A stretch of DNA of 64,000 nt from CAZAYP01 sp964489425 [NCBI: uncultured Verrucomicrobiota bacterium]. Its GTDB lineage: Bacteria; Verrucomicrobiota; Kiritimatiellia; RZYC01. This document shows, one piece after another, positions 8,112-16,514 of the stretch. A model generated the notes under the pieces. That model was not told where the DNA came from and searched no databases. It saw only the letters and a program-made list of their open reading frames with translations. The stretch's first letter is position 1. Every line of letters begins with the position of its first letter. The stretch is from NCBI GenBank assembly GCA_964489425.1, contig CAZAYP010000002.1, positions 158,596 to 222,595 on the forward strand. Direction: 5' to 3'. The position numbers and the translations under genes were made by a program.

Positions 8112-9119
8112 CTATCGGGCTTCGATGCGGTAGAACGCGGCGCCGGCCGCATCGGTGCGATCGGTCCAGGCGTTGACCGGCGGCGTGGCTGGCAGGCCTT
8201 GGGCCATGGGCTGGCATTCCGCGCGCAGATCCGCCGCTTTCAGCGCGTCATACACTTCCGGCGTGCGGCTGGGCCACTGGACCACCACGCCCGCCGGCGT
8301 GGTCAACACACTACTAACGCGCGGCGTCCATACCGACCGCTCGAACGGTCCGTATTCCAGCACCCTGCCCGTGGTTTCGTATTCCACCAGCTTGTAGCGG
8401 AAAGTGCCATCCGCCCTGGCCGCGGGGTCGTCCACGCAGTAGCTGACGCCGATGCCGCCCTGCGGCCAGCCGGTGGCCGGGATCATGGCGCTGTTGACTT
8501 TCACCCAGGCGCCGGCATCTTCCCTGAACACATCAAACCCGATGGTTGCGGTTTCAGAGGCCGTCTGCCAGCAGGCCAGGACCAGGCCGTTCTCGGCGCG
8601 CAGATAAAAATCGTACAGCACCACCGCCGCCGGCGGGCCCAGCGCGCCGGACATGACCAGCCCGTACCGCACCGGCGGATAGGGCACGGCGCGGGCGCTG
8701 ACTTCCACCGTGTAGAGCCCCACCGGCGGGTCGGTGACGATGATGCCTTCGACCGTGTTCGCGTTGTCGTTCGTGGGCGTCGTCCCGTATGCGTGGACCC
8801 AGAAATCGCCGTTGGTCGCGCGGCCCCAGTTGTTGGTGTCGAACGTGGACCAGGCGCGGGTTGACACGCGGGACGGATCGAACGGCATGCAGCGGTTGGT
8901 GGCAGTCTGCTTGCAACCGATATAGAAATAGCGGTTGGTCATCATGATGGGCGATGGCGCGGTTGTGTTATAGTAGTAGAGGCCAGCGCTGCCGGCCAGG
9001 TTCATATTGGTTGACCACAACCCGGCGCCCGGCGGATCGTTGGACGACGGGCCGCCCTCCCAGACGTAGTAGGTGATCGGGGCCGCGGGGGCGGCCGTAG
9101 CCCAAACGATGATCAGCAA
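8112..9119 (-). CDS. C-terminal fragment of S8 protease
   Basis: 335 codons from a TTG; the frame is open further upstream. It contains the second half of the jelly-roll typical after S8 catalytic cores (TVEGIIVTDPPVGLYTVEVS, then YGLVMSG), a Fn3-like segment (YDFYLRAENGLVLACW) and a terminal ~60-residue domain beginning VVVQWPSRTPEVY and ending FYRIEAR. The first half of the jelly-roll (LKVHLTWLD and LVNNLDLRLHGPGG) lies in the preceding frame, so this is a frameshifted continuation rather than an independent gene. The hydrophobic stretch YLLGNLLIIVWAT at the junction can mimic a signal peptide, which keeps the alternative of a separate secreted protein open. Confidence 0.6.
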   Translation of the reverse strand: MLIIVWATAAPAAPITYYVWEGGPSSNDPPGAGLWSTNMNLAGSAGLYYYNTTAPSPIMMTNRYFYIGCKQTATNRCMPFDPSRVSTRAWSTFDTNNWGRATNGDFWVHAYGTTPTNDNANTVEGIIVTDPPVGLYTVEVSARAVPYPPVRYGLVMSGALGPPAAVVLYDFYLRAENGLVLACWQTASETATIGFDVFREDAGAWVKVNSAMIPATGWPQGGIGVSYCVDDPAARADGTFRYKLVEYETTGRVLEYGPFERSVWTPRVSSVLTTPAGVVVQWPSRTPEVYDALKAADLRAECQPMAQGLPATPPVNAWTDRTDAAGAAFYRIEAR

Positions 9120-10426
9120 ATTTCCAAGCAGGTACGGTAGCTCGGGCGCTGTGCATTGCTGGGCCAGGTAGCGGTTAAGGCCGGCTGAATCCGAATAAAG
9201 GCGGGCACGTCATTGCTGCGGTAGTAGTAGAGATTGGCCAGCGTGCTCGCCTGGTTCGGCACGTACAGCGCGCCGCCCGGCCCGTGCAGGCGCAGGTCCA
9301 GGTTGTTGACCAGCCCGCCGCCGACGATCGAGGTGTAGGTCCAGTTCATAGAGTGGCGCGAGGCCTCGATGTCGAGCCAGGTCAGGTGCACCTTGAGCGG
9401 CAGGTTGGAGTTCACGACCGCAAAGGTGTAGCTGGTGGTGCCCAGCCCCATGCCCGGGTTGGTGGCGCCGTCGTGGAAGTACAGCTCGTAGCCCGCCGGC
9501 CCGCCAACCAAGCCGCCGTCCATGCGCAGACGGTCCCAGCCTTCCTGGCTGTTGGGCACGTTTGGGCCCATCTCGCGGTAGACGTCGGTCCCGTACTGGC
9601 CGGCGCCCATGTGTTCGGCGCCGTTAATCAACAGGGTCTTGAGCATCGGGGCCGAGGGGTTGGTCAGGGCGTACTGGGTGCGCAGGTATTCGCGCAGCAG
9701 GGCGGCCGAACCCGAGACCATGGGCGCGGCCATGCTGGCGCCGCTGCTGTAACAGTAGTTGGTGTTGCCGGGCACCAGGCCGGCGAGCCTGTTGGTCGTG
9801 TCGTGGGAATGGGTGGATATGACCCACGTGCCCGGCGCCTCCAGGTCGGGCTTGTAGCGCCCGTCCGCACAGCGGCCGCGGCTGGACATGGCCGCCATGC
9901 CGGTCGGCGCGTTGGCCATCAGGTCCGCCCGGATCGGGTTGGAGGGGAACGCCGTGGAATTGTACCAACCATAGGTGTTGGTGATGTCCAGCCGCAGGTT
10001 CTCCGACGCCCCCACGGTGAGCACGTTCTTGCACGAGCCCGGCCGCTGCATGGTGTTGGTCTTGACCACGCCGTTGCGCGGGCTGCTGTCCTGGCCGCTG
10101 TTCTGGGCCGAGAACACGACCAGCATGCCGGGATTCAGGTAGTTCCACTCGTTAATCTCGCGGCATCTGGCGTCGTACCGGCCGGACACGGCCGACCCCC
10201 AACGGTTCTGGTGGATGCGCGCGCCGTTGGTGTAGGCCGCGTCCAGTACGAACATTAAATTGGTCGCCAGCGTGACCGTCGTTCCGACGATGTCGTTGCT
10301 GCGGCCCAGGGCCTGGAACACTAGCCCGGCCTTGGGCGCCATGCCGGCGTAGCAGGTGTCGGGGAAATAGTCGTTGGTGGGGTCAGACCCGGACATGGCG
10401 CCGTTGCCCAGCACCGTGCCGGCCAC
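9113..10426 (-). CDS. Catalytic-core fragment of S8 protease
   Basis: The nominal GTG start at 10426 is the Val of the catalytic-histidine motif GHGTHVAG; the frame is open upstream to about 10500, so the His codon (10436-10438) lies just outside this ORF. Inside it are NSTAFPSNP, then ARADL-type core strands, and the nucleophile motif SSGASMAAPMVSG (Ser codon 9734-9736). The C-terminal part begins the beta domain common in S8 proteases. The catalytic Asp motif (D-[ST]-G) is not seen in this frame or at the end of the preceding one. The translated product alone would be inactive. Confidence 0.7.
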   Translation of the reverse strand: MAGTVLGNGAMSGSDPTNDYFPDTCYAGMAPKAGLVFQALGRSNDIVGTTVTLATNLMFVLDAAYTNGARIHQNRWGSAVSGRYDARCREINEWNYLNPGMLVVFSAQNSGQDSSPRNGVVKTNTMQRPGSCKNVLTVGASENLRLDITNTYGWYNSTAFPSNPIRADLMANAPTGMAAMSSRGRCADGRYKPDLEAPGTWVISTHSHDTTNRLAGLVPGNTNYCYSSGASMAAPMVSGSAALLREYLRTQYALTNPSAPMLKTLLINGAEHMGAGQYGTDVYREMGPNVPNSQEGWDRLRMDGGLVGGPAGYELYFHDGATNPGMGLGTTSYTFAVVNSNLPLKVHLTWLDIEASRHSMNWTYTSIVGGGLVNNLDLRLHGPGGALYVPNQASTLANLYYYRSNDVPAFIRIQPALTATWPSNAQRPSYRTCLEIC

Positions 10427-10509
10427 GTGAGTGCCGTGGCCTGACCCGTTGTCGTTGACCCCGTCTCCGGAATAATCCTGCGTGCAGAGCAGGCGCGAGT
10501 TGCCGGCGC

Positions 10510-10944
10510 CTAGTCGCCTGCCCAGCGCACGGCTGGCAAGGCCTTGACCGCCCGCATTTTCGCGGCCGGTGCAACGACGATGTAGGTGTTGTGTGGGAGG
10601 TAGCCGATAATGCGCATCCCGGAGGTGCTCAGCGCGCGCGCCGTGGCCGCGTCGAGCCCGCCCGGTACCTGCACCAGGCGCAGGTTGTCGGCCGGCGTGT
10701 CGGCGCTGTCTGCCGAGTCCAGCGTCGGGCCATCGGCGCGCTGCCTGGTTTTCGGATCAACCCGCTCGCCGACGGCCTTGATAGTGACCAACTTGGCATC
10801 CTCTCCCAAGTTGCAGAAGCGGCGCGAGGTTATGAAAGTTGTCGTGCCAAGGAATGCTTGCGATTGCTTGTTTTCCTGGGCATGTGCGGCCAGTAGGCTG
10901 AGAGTGGCTACAATGACAGCGCGAAGGAATAAATATCTATGCAT
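10510..10944 (-). CDS. N-terminal fragment of S8 protease (signal peptide and propeptide)
   Basis: 144 residues: signal peptide MHRYLFLRAVIVATLSLLAA ending HAQ, then a propeptide-like alpha/beta region (LRLVQVPGGLDAATARAL, TYIVVAPAAKMRAVKALPAV) of the kind that chaperones S8 folding. It ends VRWAGD-stop, exactly where a related protease would run into its catalytic domain. GAGGGG precedes the ATG. The upstream region is shared with the divergent 1145-residue gene. Confidence 0.65.
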   Translation of the reverse strand: MHRYLFLRAVIVATLSLLAAHAQENKQSQAFLGTTTFITSRRFCNLGEDAKLVTIKAVGERVDPKTRQRADGPTLDSADSADTPADNLRLVQVPGGLDAATARALSTSGMRIIGYLPHNTYIVVAPAAKMRAVKALPAVRWAGD

Positions 10945-11013
10945 AGTTGCCCCTCGTCATTTAATATTGAACGAGCACAACAATATAATGTTGGCGCAAA
11001 ACACAAGATAATC

Positions 11014-11041
11014 TTGGCGAGCAATCCAGTCCAGGTATAAG
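11014..11041 (+). promoter_or_regulatory. Promoter of the 1145-residue secreted protein gene
   Basis: TTGGCG (11014-11019) and TATAAG (11036-11041) are 16 bp apart, about 50 bp before ATG 11091, whose RBS is GGGAGA. The surrounding 10945-11090 is AT-rich compared with its flanks and is divergent. Confidence 0.5.
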
Positions 11042-11090
11042 TAGGTTCAATAACCAGCGTTCGAGGAATATTGCTGCAGGGAGATGCGTA

Positions 11091-14000
11091 ATGAACCATA
11101 AACCAAGCCTTGTCCGGTGCCTGTCGTGGGGCGGCATGTGGCTGGCATGTCTGGGCGCCGCCGGGGCCGCGGTTGCGGCCAGCCTGGAGTATGCGGGGAC
11201 CGGGATGGCTGTCTACAGCGTCCGGGTCACGCGCATCAGCTTCCAGCCGCCGGATTGGCATTACGTTACCAATATCGCGTCCGATGTCTGCTACGACACG
11301 CCCGGCATCGCGCTCGCCGTGACCGAGGACCCGATCATTGGTCATGACGTGTCAGCGTCCGGTGGAACCTATGCCGCTACCGTGACGCCAAATAACAACC
11401 CGGCGTACACCGCTTCGCTCATCCCCCTGGCGGCGGATATTGCCTGTGACAGCCCCGCGGCGGCCCTGGCCGTCACCGGGTCGCTTGCGACGCCCTTCTG
11501 GTTCGAGAGCGCCTATGTGGACGGCACGGGCTTCACGCTGGGCCCGTCCTGGTACGCGTATGACGATGGCAGCGCATCATGCGCGACGCTGCGGCTGAGC
11601 CGCACCGAGAGCGGCAGCCTGCCGCGGACCAACTACGCCGGCGGCGGGTGGGCCGACGGATCGTACATTTATTACCGCTCCTATTCGTTCAACGGGATTC
11701 CGCGCGTCAACGAGCCGTACCTTGAATTGGTGACGCCACCCTACCTCGAGTACGGCACGGTGTCTTCCAACTTCACGGTGCGTACCCGCGCCCACGACGG
11801 CAGCCTGATCACCGAGCGCCACCAGGTCCAGCTGTCGGTCCAGCCCGGGATCATGACGTATACCAACGATGACCAGGGCTTCTTCATCATGGACAGCGGC
11901 GAGGGGAGTATGCGGTTCAACCTGTTCACCGAGGCCTACGTCAGCAACTGGTATCACACCGTGTTCGGCGCTGTGACGGTTACTGTCAGGGATTTGACGG
12001 CGCGCATCACCACCCAGCGGGTGGTGGCCATCGGCAAGCGGATGACCGTCAGCGCGTATCCGCGAGCGAATGAAAACGACGAAAAAGTGGCGTTGATTCC
12101 GTACTCCTGGCCCTATGACTACTACCCGGCCCGCGTGCGCGCCGTGGTCAACGGCGCCGGCCACCTGGTGCATTACACGGTCCGAACCCTGGAGGGCGCG
12201 GTCCTGGAAGAGCACAACATCGCCGCGGATGAGCAGGGCCAGGCCGATGCCTGGGTGGACCCGGTGCGCGCGCAAAATCCGGACACGTACCTGGTGGACG
12301 TGGAGGACATGGACACCGGCGAGCAGGACCAGGTCATGATCAGGATCGGCATGACCTTGGAGATCCGGCAACTGTACACCCCGCTGATGTCGAGCGATCC
12401 GGACCTGTATGCGCTGGTCCCCAGCATCGTCTGCACCAATGCGCCGGAACTGAACCTGCAGCGCTACGCGCGCGAGGCTACCAACATCTGGACAACGGTG
12501 CACCCCTTCGGCAGGATTTCGGAACTGGGATCCTATTTGCATGCCGCGTGGATCAACAAGCCGCGCTCGGCCGTGGCCACCCTGCTGGGCTACCCATATC
12601 CCGCCGACAACACGGTCTCCAACTACAGCGGCTGGTGCACCTTTGACCGCAAGGGCGACGACAACATCCTGCGCGCGCGCGACACGCCCCAGGCTGCCAG
12701 CGGCCAGAACGTGTTGCCGGCCCTGATCCTGCGCGCGCCCGGGCATTACTGGTTTGCCGTTTCCGGCCAACTGGCGCCCAACAATGCGCCGCCTGTGAGC
12801 GACGTGTATGGCGGGGTCAACGCCCCGTTCGACACGCAGAGCGCACCGTCCTCGTGGTATGTGGACCTGGCCTGCGCGTTGAACCCGCAGTCGGTGGCCC
12901 AGTACATTTTGATTGAGCTCATGAAGAAGGTCACGTTCCTGGAACCGATCTTCGTGGTCCAGGGGGTAATCTGCGATTTGTTCAGCGGGAACTACCTGAA
13001 CATCATTGCCTTTGTGGCCGGCAAGTCTGGCAGCGCCTACCTCGAGAGCCTCACGGGTAAAGTGAACGCGGGCCAACTCACGCCGGACGAGGCCAACAAG
13101 CTCTACTATGCGCTGAAAGCCGAGGTCGGCCTGGAGTATGCCGACCATATCTGGAAAATGTCCAAGCTCCCCTGGGTGGCCAGCAACTCGGCGCGCCGGG
13201 CCGTGTCCGGGCCGCAAGCCGTGGGGGATACCCCGCCGCCGGACAGCGCCGAGTACCTTGGATACACCATGACCTTCCTGGCCAATTTCAGCAGCGGTGG
13301 ACAGTACACCAACTCCCGGATGGTCTCGATCGTGAACGGGCAGGGCGCCACGGCCCGCGATGCCTGGGGCGCCTTGGTGCCGCCATTCAACCCGACCAAC
13401 CTCACGCCCTACAGCCACACTGTATCCGCGGGGGAGTTCGTAACCCTGTTCAACCTGTATGCCGACCAGCTTTACACGCTGGATTTCAGCGCCACGCAGC
13501 AAGTCAGCGTGTGCGTGTTCAAGAATGATCAACACAGCTACTTGCTGTATGCATGCCAGACGAATCGCCCGGCCGCCTATCGCCTGGGGGTGGGGCCGGG
13601 CGTGGTTTCCAACCTGATGGTGGACCCGGGGGCCCAGGGCCATTTTACCGGATCGGTGGCGCCGGATACGCGCCTGGTCACCAACTATTTCCGTGGCGGT
13701 GCGTTGCGCGTCAGCCTGGACCCGCCCGAATCCGCGGCCGCGGGTGCGCGCTGGTCGGGTGATGGACGCTTCTGGGAAACGTCCGGCGTGGTCGTCATCG
13801 TGCAGCCCGGCAACTACCACCTGTATTTCAACGCGCCCATGGGGTGGATCGCCCCGCCGGAACGCGCCCTGGATATCCATGACGGCGGCACCAACATGGT
13901 CCTTGGGATGTACACCCAGGTCGTGAATATCGTCGGCCTGCCGTGGGCCGACTTGCTGCTGGCTCCGGATGAACACGTCATCCAGTGCGATTTCAGCAAC

Positions 14001-14528
14001 GGCCGGGCCGACCACTGGATCGACGATGGATCCGGGCGCTGGAGCGTTGTGGACGAGACGTACCGCATGGGTGGCAATAACGGCGTGCCCACCCGCCACG
14101 CCTTCTCGCTCTACGACCGCCGGTTCACCAACTGCGCTTTCTCGGCCAGCGTTGTCCAGAACGTGGGCACCAACCTCGATGGGTACGGCCTGTATATGCA
14201 TGCCGATGGCGTGCGCAGCAACATGTTCCAGTTCCTGATCTGTTCACGCGGCCAGTACACCTTCGGAAAATACGTCAAGGGGATCTACACCTCCCTGCAG
14301 GCCTGGTCCACCGCGTCCCAGATCACCCCGGGCATGAACGTCTGGAACAAGCTGAAAATTGTTTGCCGCGGCGCGGAGTATGAGCTGTATATCAACGATC
14401 AACTGGTGAAGAGCGGAACCGACACGTCGCTGTCCGCCGGGCAATGCGGGTTTTTCGGCGTGGATTATGACGACGTGCATCCGCCGAACACGTTCAGCTA
14501 CGACAACGTGCGCATCGAGTGGGAGTAG
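11091..14528 (+). CDS. Large secreted protein with C-terminal laminin-G/ConA-like domain
   Basis: 1145 residues with a signal peptide (MNHKPSLVRCLSWGGMWLA, cleaved near AVAAS). The body is mostly beta, with Ig-like pieces: VRITVRDL-like strands around 280-310 and a carbohydrate/filamin-like region around 350-420. There is one helical segment around 600-690 (YILIELMKKVTFLEP to LTPDEANKLYYAL). The last ~200 residues (NCAFSASVVQNVGTN, YELYINDQLVKSG, FSYDNVRIEWE) resemble a concanavalin/LamG-type or DUF1080-like sugar-binding fold. No catalytic motif is identifiable. It is likely extracellular, perhaps binding polysaccharide. It stands alone on the plus strand, divergent from the broken protease. 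I do not recognise the full-length family. Confidence 0.8.
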   Translation: MNHKPSLVRCLSWGGMWLACLGAAGAAVAASLEYAGTGMAVYSVRVTRISFQPPDWHYVTNIASDVCYDTPGIALAVTEDPIIGHDVSASGGTYAATVTPNNNPAYTASLIPLAADIACDSPAAALAVTGSLATPFWFESAYVDGTGFTLGPSWYAYDDGSASCATLRLSRTESGSLPRTNYAGGGWADGSYIYYRSYSFNGIPRVNEPYLELVTPPYLEYGTVSSNFTVRTRAHDGSLITERHQVQLSVQPGIMTYTNDDQGFFIMDSGEGSMRFNLFTEAYVSNWYHTVFGAVTVTVRDLTARITTQRVVAIGKRMTVSAYPRANENDEKVALIPYSWPYDYYPARVRAVVNGAGHLVHYTVRTLEGAVLEEHNIAADEQGQADAWVDPVRAQNPDTYLVDVEDMDTGEQDQVMIRIGMTLEIRQLYTPLMSSDPDLYALVPSIVCTNAPELNLQRYAREATNIWTTVHPFGRISELGSYLHAAWINKPRSAVATLLGYPYPADNTVSNYSGWCTFDRKGDDNILRARDTPQAASGQNVLPALILRAPGHYWFAVSGQLAPNNAPPVSDVYGGVNAPFDTQSAPSSWYVDLACALNPQSVAQYILIELMKKVTFLEPIFVVQGVICDLFSGNYLNIIAFVAGKSGSAYLESLTGKVNAGQLTPDEANKLYYALKAEVGLEYADHIWKMSKLPWVASNSARRAVSGPQAVGDTPPPDSAEYLGYTMTFLANFSSGGQYTNSRMVSIVNGQGATARDAWGALVPPFNPTNLTPYSHTVSAGEFVTLFNLYADQLYTLDFSATQQVSVCVFKNDQHSYLLYACQTNRPAAYRLGVGPGVVSNLMVDPGAQGHFTGSVAPDTRLVTNYFRGGALRVSLDPPESAAAGARWSGDGRFWETSGVVVIVQPGNYHLYFNAPMGWIAPPERALDIHDGGTNMVLGMYTQVVNIVGLPWADLLLAPDEHVIQCDFSNGRADHWIDDGSGRWSVVDETYRMGGNNGVPTRHAFSLYDRRFTNCAFSASVVQNVGTNLDGYGLYMHADGVRSNMFQFLICSRGQYTFGKYVKGIYTSLQAWSTASQITPGMNVWNKLKIVCRGAEYELYINDQLVKSGTDTSLSAGQCGFFGVDYDDVHPPNTFSYDNVRIEWE

Positions 14529-14563
14529 GCCGGGGTTGGCTGCCGCGCGGCGGCCGATTTGAA

Positions 14564-14618
14564 AAATGAAACGGCGATTGCTGATGCTCGCGCATCCGGC
14601 CAATCGCCGTCTTCATTT
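14564..14618. terminator. Nested long hairpin between convergent genes
   Basis: Arm aaatgaaacggcgattg (14564-14580) pairs with caatcgccgtcttcattt (14601-14618) with one bulge. A second small stem gatgc/gcatc lies in the loop. Placed 35 bp after the 1145-residue gene stop and downstream of the convergent basic-peptide gene, it may be a bidirectional terminator. A REP-type repeat is the alternative. Confidence 0.5.
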
Positions 14619-14669
14619 GGAGACAAGCCTGCGAAACGTACGCCGGCTTGCCTGGTTGGTTGGGGTTAT

Positions 14670-14759
14670 TTAGCTTTTTTTCTTAGCTACTTTTTTCGCC
14701 GGCGCTTTTTTCGCCGGAGCCTTCTTCGCCACCTTCTTCACTGCCTTCTTCACTGCCAT
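14670..14759 (-). CDS. 29-residue Lys/Ala-rich basic peptide, histone H1-like
   Basis: ATG 14759 is preceded by GGAAGGAGGG and reads MAVKKAVKKVAKKAPAKK, then APAKKVAKKKS and stop. The peptide is 14 Lys and 8 Ala out of 29, built from AKK, PAKK and VKK steps. This is the composition of bacterial H1-like C-terminal tails (Hc1/Hc2, AlgP-type) that bind DNA. It has its own sigma70-type promoter. The length is far below known H1-like proteins, so it could be a minimal nucleoid peptide or a gene eroded by repeat contraction. The reading frame is too short for standard ORF cut-offs but has all the hallmarks of expression. Confidence 0.65.
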   Translation of the reverse strand: MAVKKAVKKVAKKAPAKKAPAKKVAKKKS

Positions 14760-14890
14760 CTCGTTATCCCTCCTTCCTTCCCGTTTTTCTCTGTTTTCCC
14801 GGGATGGTTCACACATACCCGCATGAACCGTTACCCTTCAGGCCGGGCGCCACCTCGGTGGCAGTTCACATACCCCGGCCAACGCGACGT

Positions 14891-14919
14891 ATTTTAAGCA
14901 TGGAACCTGTAGGCGTCAA
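14891..14919 (-). promoter_or_regulatory. Promoter of the basic-peptide gene
   Basis: On the minus strand TTGACG (14914-14919) and TAAAAT (14891-14896) have a 17-bp spacer, one of the best sigma70-type matches in the window. It leaves an untranslated leader of about 125 nt. Confidence 0.65.
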
Positions 14920-14985
14920 ATCACATTTTGGTGGAATGCAGTGACTTTTTCAGCGCGCGGATGACGGCGGCCAGCGCGGCGGCGG

Positions 14986-15633
14986 TCACTGCAGCAGTTG
15001 GTCGGCCACGGGTTGCATGCGCCAGCGGCGGCATTTTTCCGCCCGGTAGATCGCGCGCAAGTCGCTGTAGGCGCGCTCCAGATCGTCATTGATGATCATG
15101 TACTGGTAGTCGGTGGAAAGCTCGATCTCCCGGCGGGCGAAGGCCAGGCGGCGCGCGATGACGTCCGGTTTGTCCGAGCCGCGTTCGCGCAGGCGCGCGC
15201 TCAGCGTGGCCAGCGAAGGCGGCGCAATGAACACGTCCACGTAAGCCCGCCGCAGCAGGCCGGCCTCGTCCGACGCGCCCTGGTCAATGCTTTTGCGTAT
15301 GTTGGCCGTGCCCTGAACATCAATATCCATCAGCAGGTTGCGGCCGGCCCGCAGCGTGGAGAGCACGGTTTCCCGCAGCGTGCCGTACCAGTGGTCATGG
15401 ACCCGGGCGTGTTCCAGGAACGCGCCCGCCTGGAGGCGCTCCTCAAACTGGGCCTCGGTGATGAAGGTGTAGCTTTCGCCGTCCACCTCGTTGGCGCGCG
15501 GTGCCCGCGTCGTGCACGATACGGAATACGTCAGGTTGGGAAATTCCGCCAGCAGCCGGTTGCAGAGCGTGGTTTTGCCCGCGCCGGACGGCGCGGACAC
15601 GATGAACAGCAAGGGGTCGCGTTCGGTATTCAT
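14986..15633 (-). CDS. gmk: Guanylate kinase
   Basis: 215 residues. Guanylate kinase phosphorylates GMP to GDP with ATP in the cytoplasm, an essential step of guanine nucleotide synthesis. The P-loop is FIVSAPSGAGKTTL (residues ~9-22). The GMP-binding residues follow in YSVSCTTRAPRANEVDGESY, and the lid region contains RLRERGSDKPDVIARRL. Length is normal (about 200-215). The ATG overlaps the yicC stop by one base (TAATG), so translation is coupled. It is the last gene of the lnt-prfB-trp-yicC operon. The yicC-gmk pairing is common in bacteria, which supports both calls. Confidence 0.97.
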   Translation of the reverse strand: MNTERDPLLFIVSAPSGAGKTTLCNRLLAEFPNLTYSVSCTTRAPRANEVDGESYTFITEAQFEERLQAGAFLEHARVHDHWYGTLRETVLSTLRAGRNLLMDIDVQGTANIRKSIDQGASDEAGLLRRAYVDVFIAPPSLATLSARLRERGSDKPDVIARRLAFARREIELSTDYQYMIINDDLERAYSDLRAIYRAEKCRRWRMQPVADQLLQ

Positions 15634-16514
15634 TACTCGATGTTCTGGATTTGTTCGCGGAACCGCTCCAGTTCCGCCTTGAAGTTAACCGCCTGCTGCG
15701 CGACCGGGCCGTCGTTGGCCTTGGAGCCGATCGTGTTGATTTCGCGCAACATTTCCTGGGCCAGGAAGTCCAGGGCGCGCCCGGCGGGTTCGTCGCCGCC
15801 CAGCATGCGCCGGCCCTGCTTCAAATGGCTTTGCAAGCGGGTGATTTCTTCGCTGATGTCTGATTTCTCGGCGAACAGCGCCACCTCGCGCAGCAGGCGC
15901 TCATCGGCCTGGCCGGTCTCCACGCCCAGGCGGCTGAGCCGCTCGTGCAGCAGCCGCCGGTAGTTGGCGGTGATCTGCGGGCGGCGCCGGGCGATGATCG
16001 CCAGCATGGCGCCCATCCCCTTGATCCGTCCCGCGAGATCCGTCTTGAGCGCCCGTCCCTCCGCGCGGCGCATGCCCAGCAGCCGGCGCAGGGCCTGGCG
16101 CAGCGCGGCTTGTACCAGGAGCCACAGGGGCTCGGGATCCGCCGCCTGCGGGATGAACCGCACCACGCCGGGAAGCTGGAACAGCAACTCCACACCCCAG
16201 TCGGTCCGCAGCCCCAGGTTGGCCGCGGCATGGCGCAGCCGGTGCACGCAGGCTTGGGCCAGGGCCTCGTCCACGACCAGCTTGGCCCGCCGGGCGCCCA
16301 GCAGGTCCAGGACGATCCGCCCGGAAACCCGCCCGCGCTGGACCACGGCGCTGATTTCCTCCACGATCCGGGCTTCGAATGGGGCCAGCTCGTCCGCAAG
16401 GTGAACCTGGATATCCAGCTGCTTGCGGTTGACGCTGCTTAATTCAACGTGGACCCGGCAGCTCGCATCGCGCGCCGCGCCGTGTCCGTAGCCCGTCATG
16501 CTGGTTATGCTCAT
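15633..16514 (-). CDS. yicC: YicC-family endoribonuclease
   Basis: 293 residues matching the YicC/YloC family, hexameric manganese-dependent endoribonucleases implicated in small-RNA turnover. The family start [14 protein letters not shown] is intact, and the C-terminal DUF1732 part carries [15 protein letters not shown], then [21 protein letters not shown], close to the family consensus. I chose ATG 16514 because it begins this conserved start and overlaps the trpB stop as ATGA; the frame opens further upstream. Being between trpB and gmk, it is probably cotranscribed with both. Confidence 0.95.
   Translation of the reverse strand: MSITSMTGYGHGAARDASCRVHVELSSVNRKQLDIQVHLADELAPFEARIVEEISAVVQRGRVSGRIVLDLLGARRAKLVVDEALAQACVHRLRHAAANLGLRTDWGVELLFQLPGVVRFIPQAADPEPLWLLVQAALRQALRRLLGMRRAEGRALKTDLAGRIKGMGAMLAIIARRRPQITANYRRLLHERLSRLGVETGQADERLLREVALFAEKSDISEEITRLQSHLKQGRRMLGGDEPAGRALDFLAQEMLREINTIGSKANDGPVAQQAVNFKAELERFREQIQNIE

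Larger units (their letters stand above)
8112..10944 (-). pseudogene. Subtilisin-family (S8) secreted protease gene, broken in three frames
   Basis: Three successive minus-strand open frames together read as one S8 peptidase: signal peptide and propeptide (10944-10510), catalytic core with His and Ser (about 10500-9113), and C-terminal beta domains (9119-8112). The first break, near 10510, is a frame change, and a segment that should carry the catalytic Asp seems to be absent. The second, near 9115-9180, splits the C-terminal jelly-roll. It is either a decayed gene or an assembly/sequencing fault. Confidence 0.7.

Noticed and set aside
11577-14201. 874-codon open frame opposite the 1145-residue secreted protein
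   Set aside because: The plus-strand gene has a signal peptide and beta domains; the shadow has a low-complexity His/Arg-rich composition.
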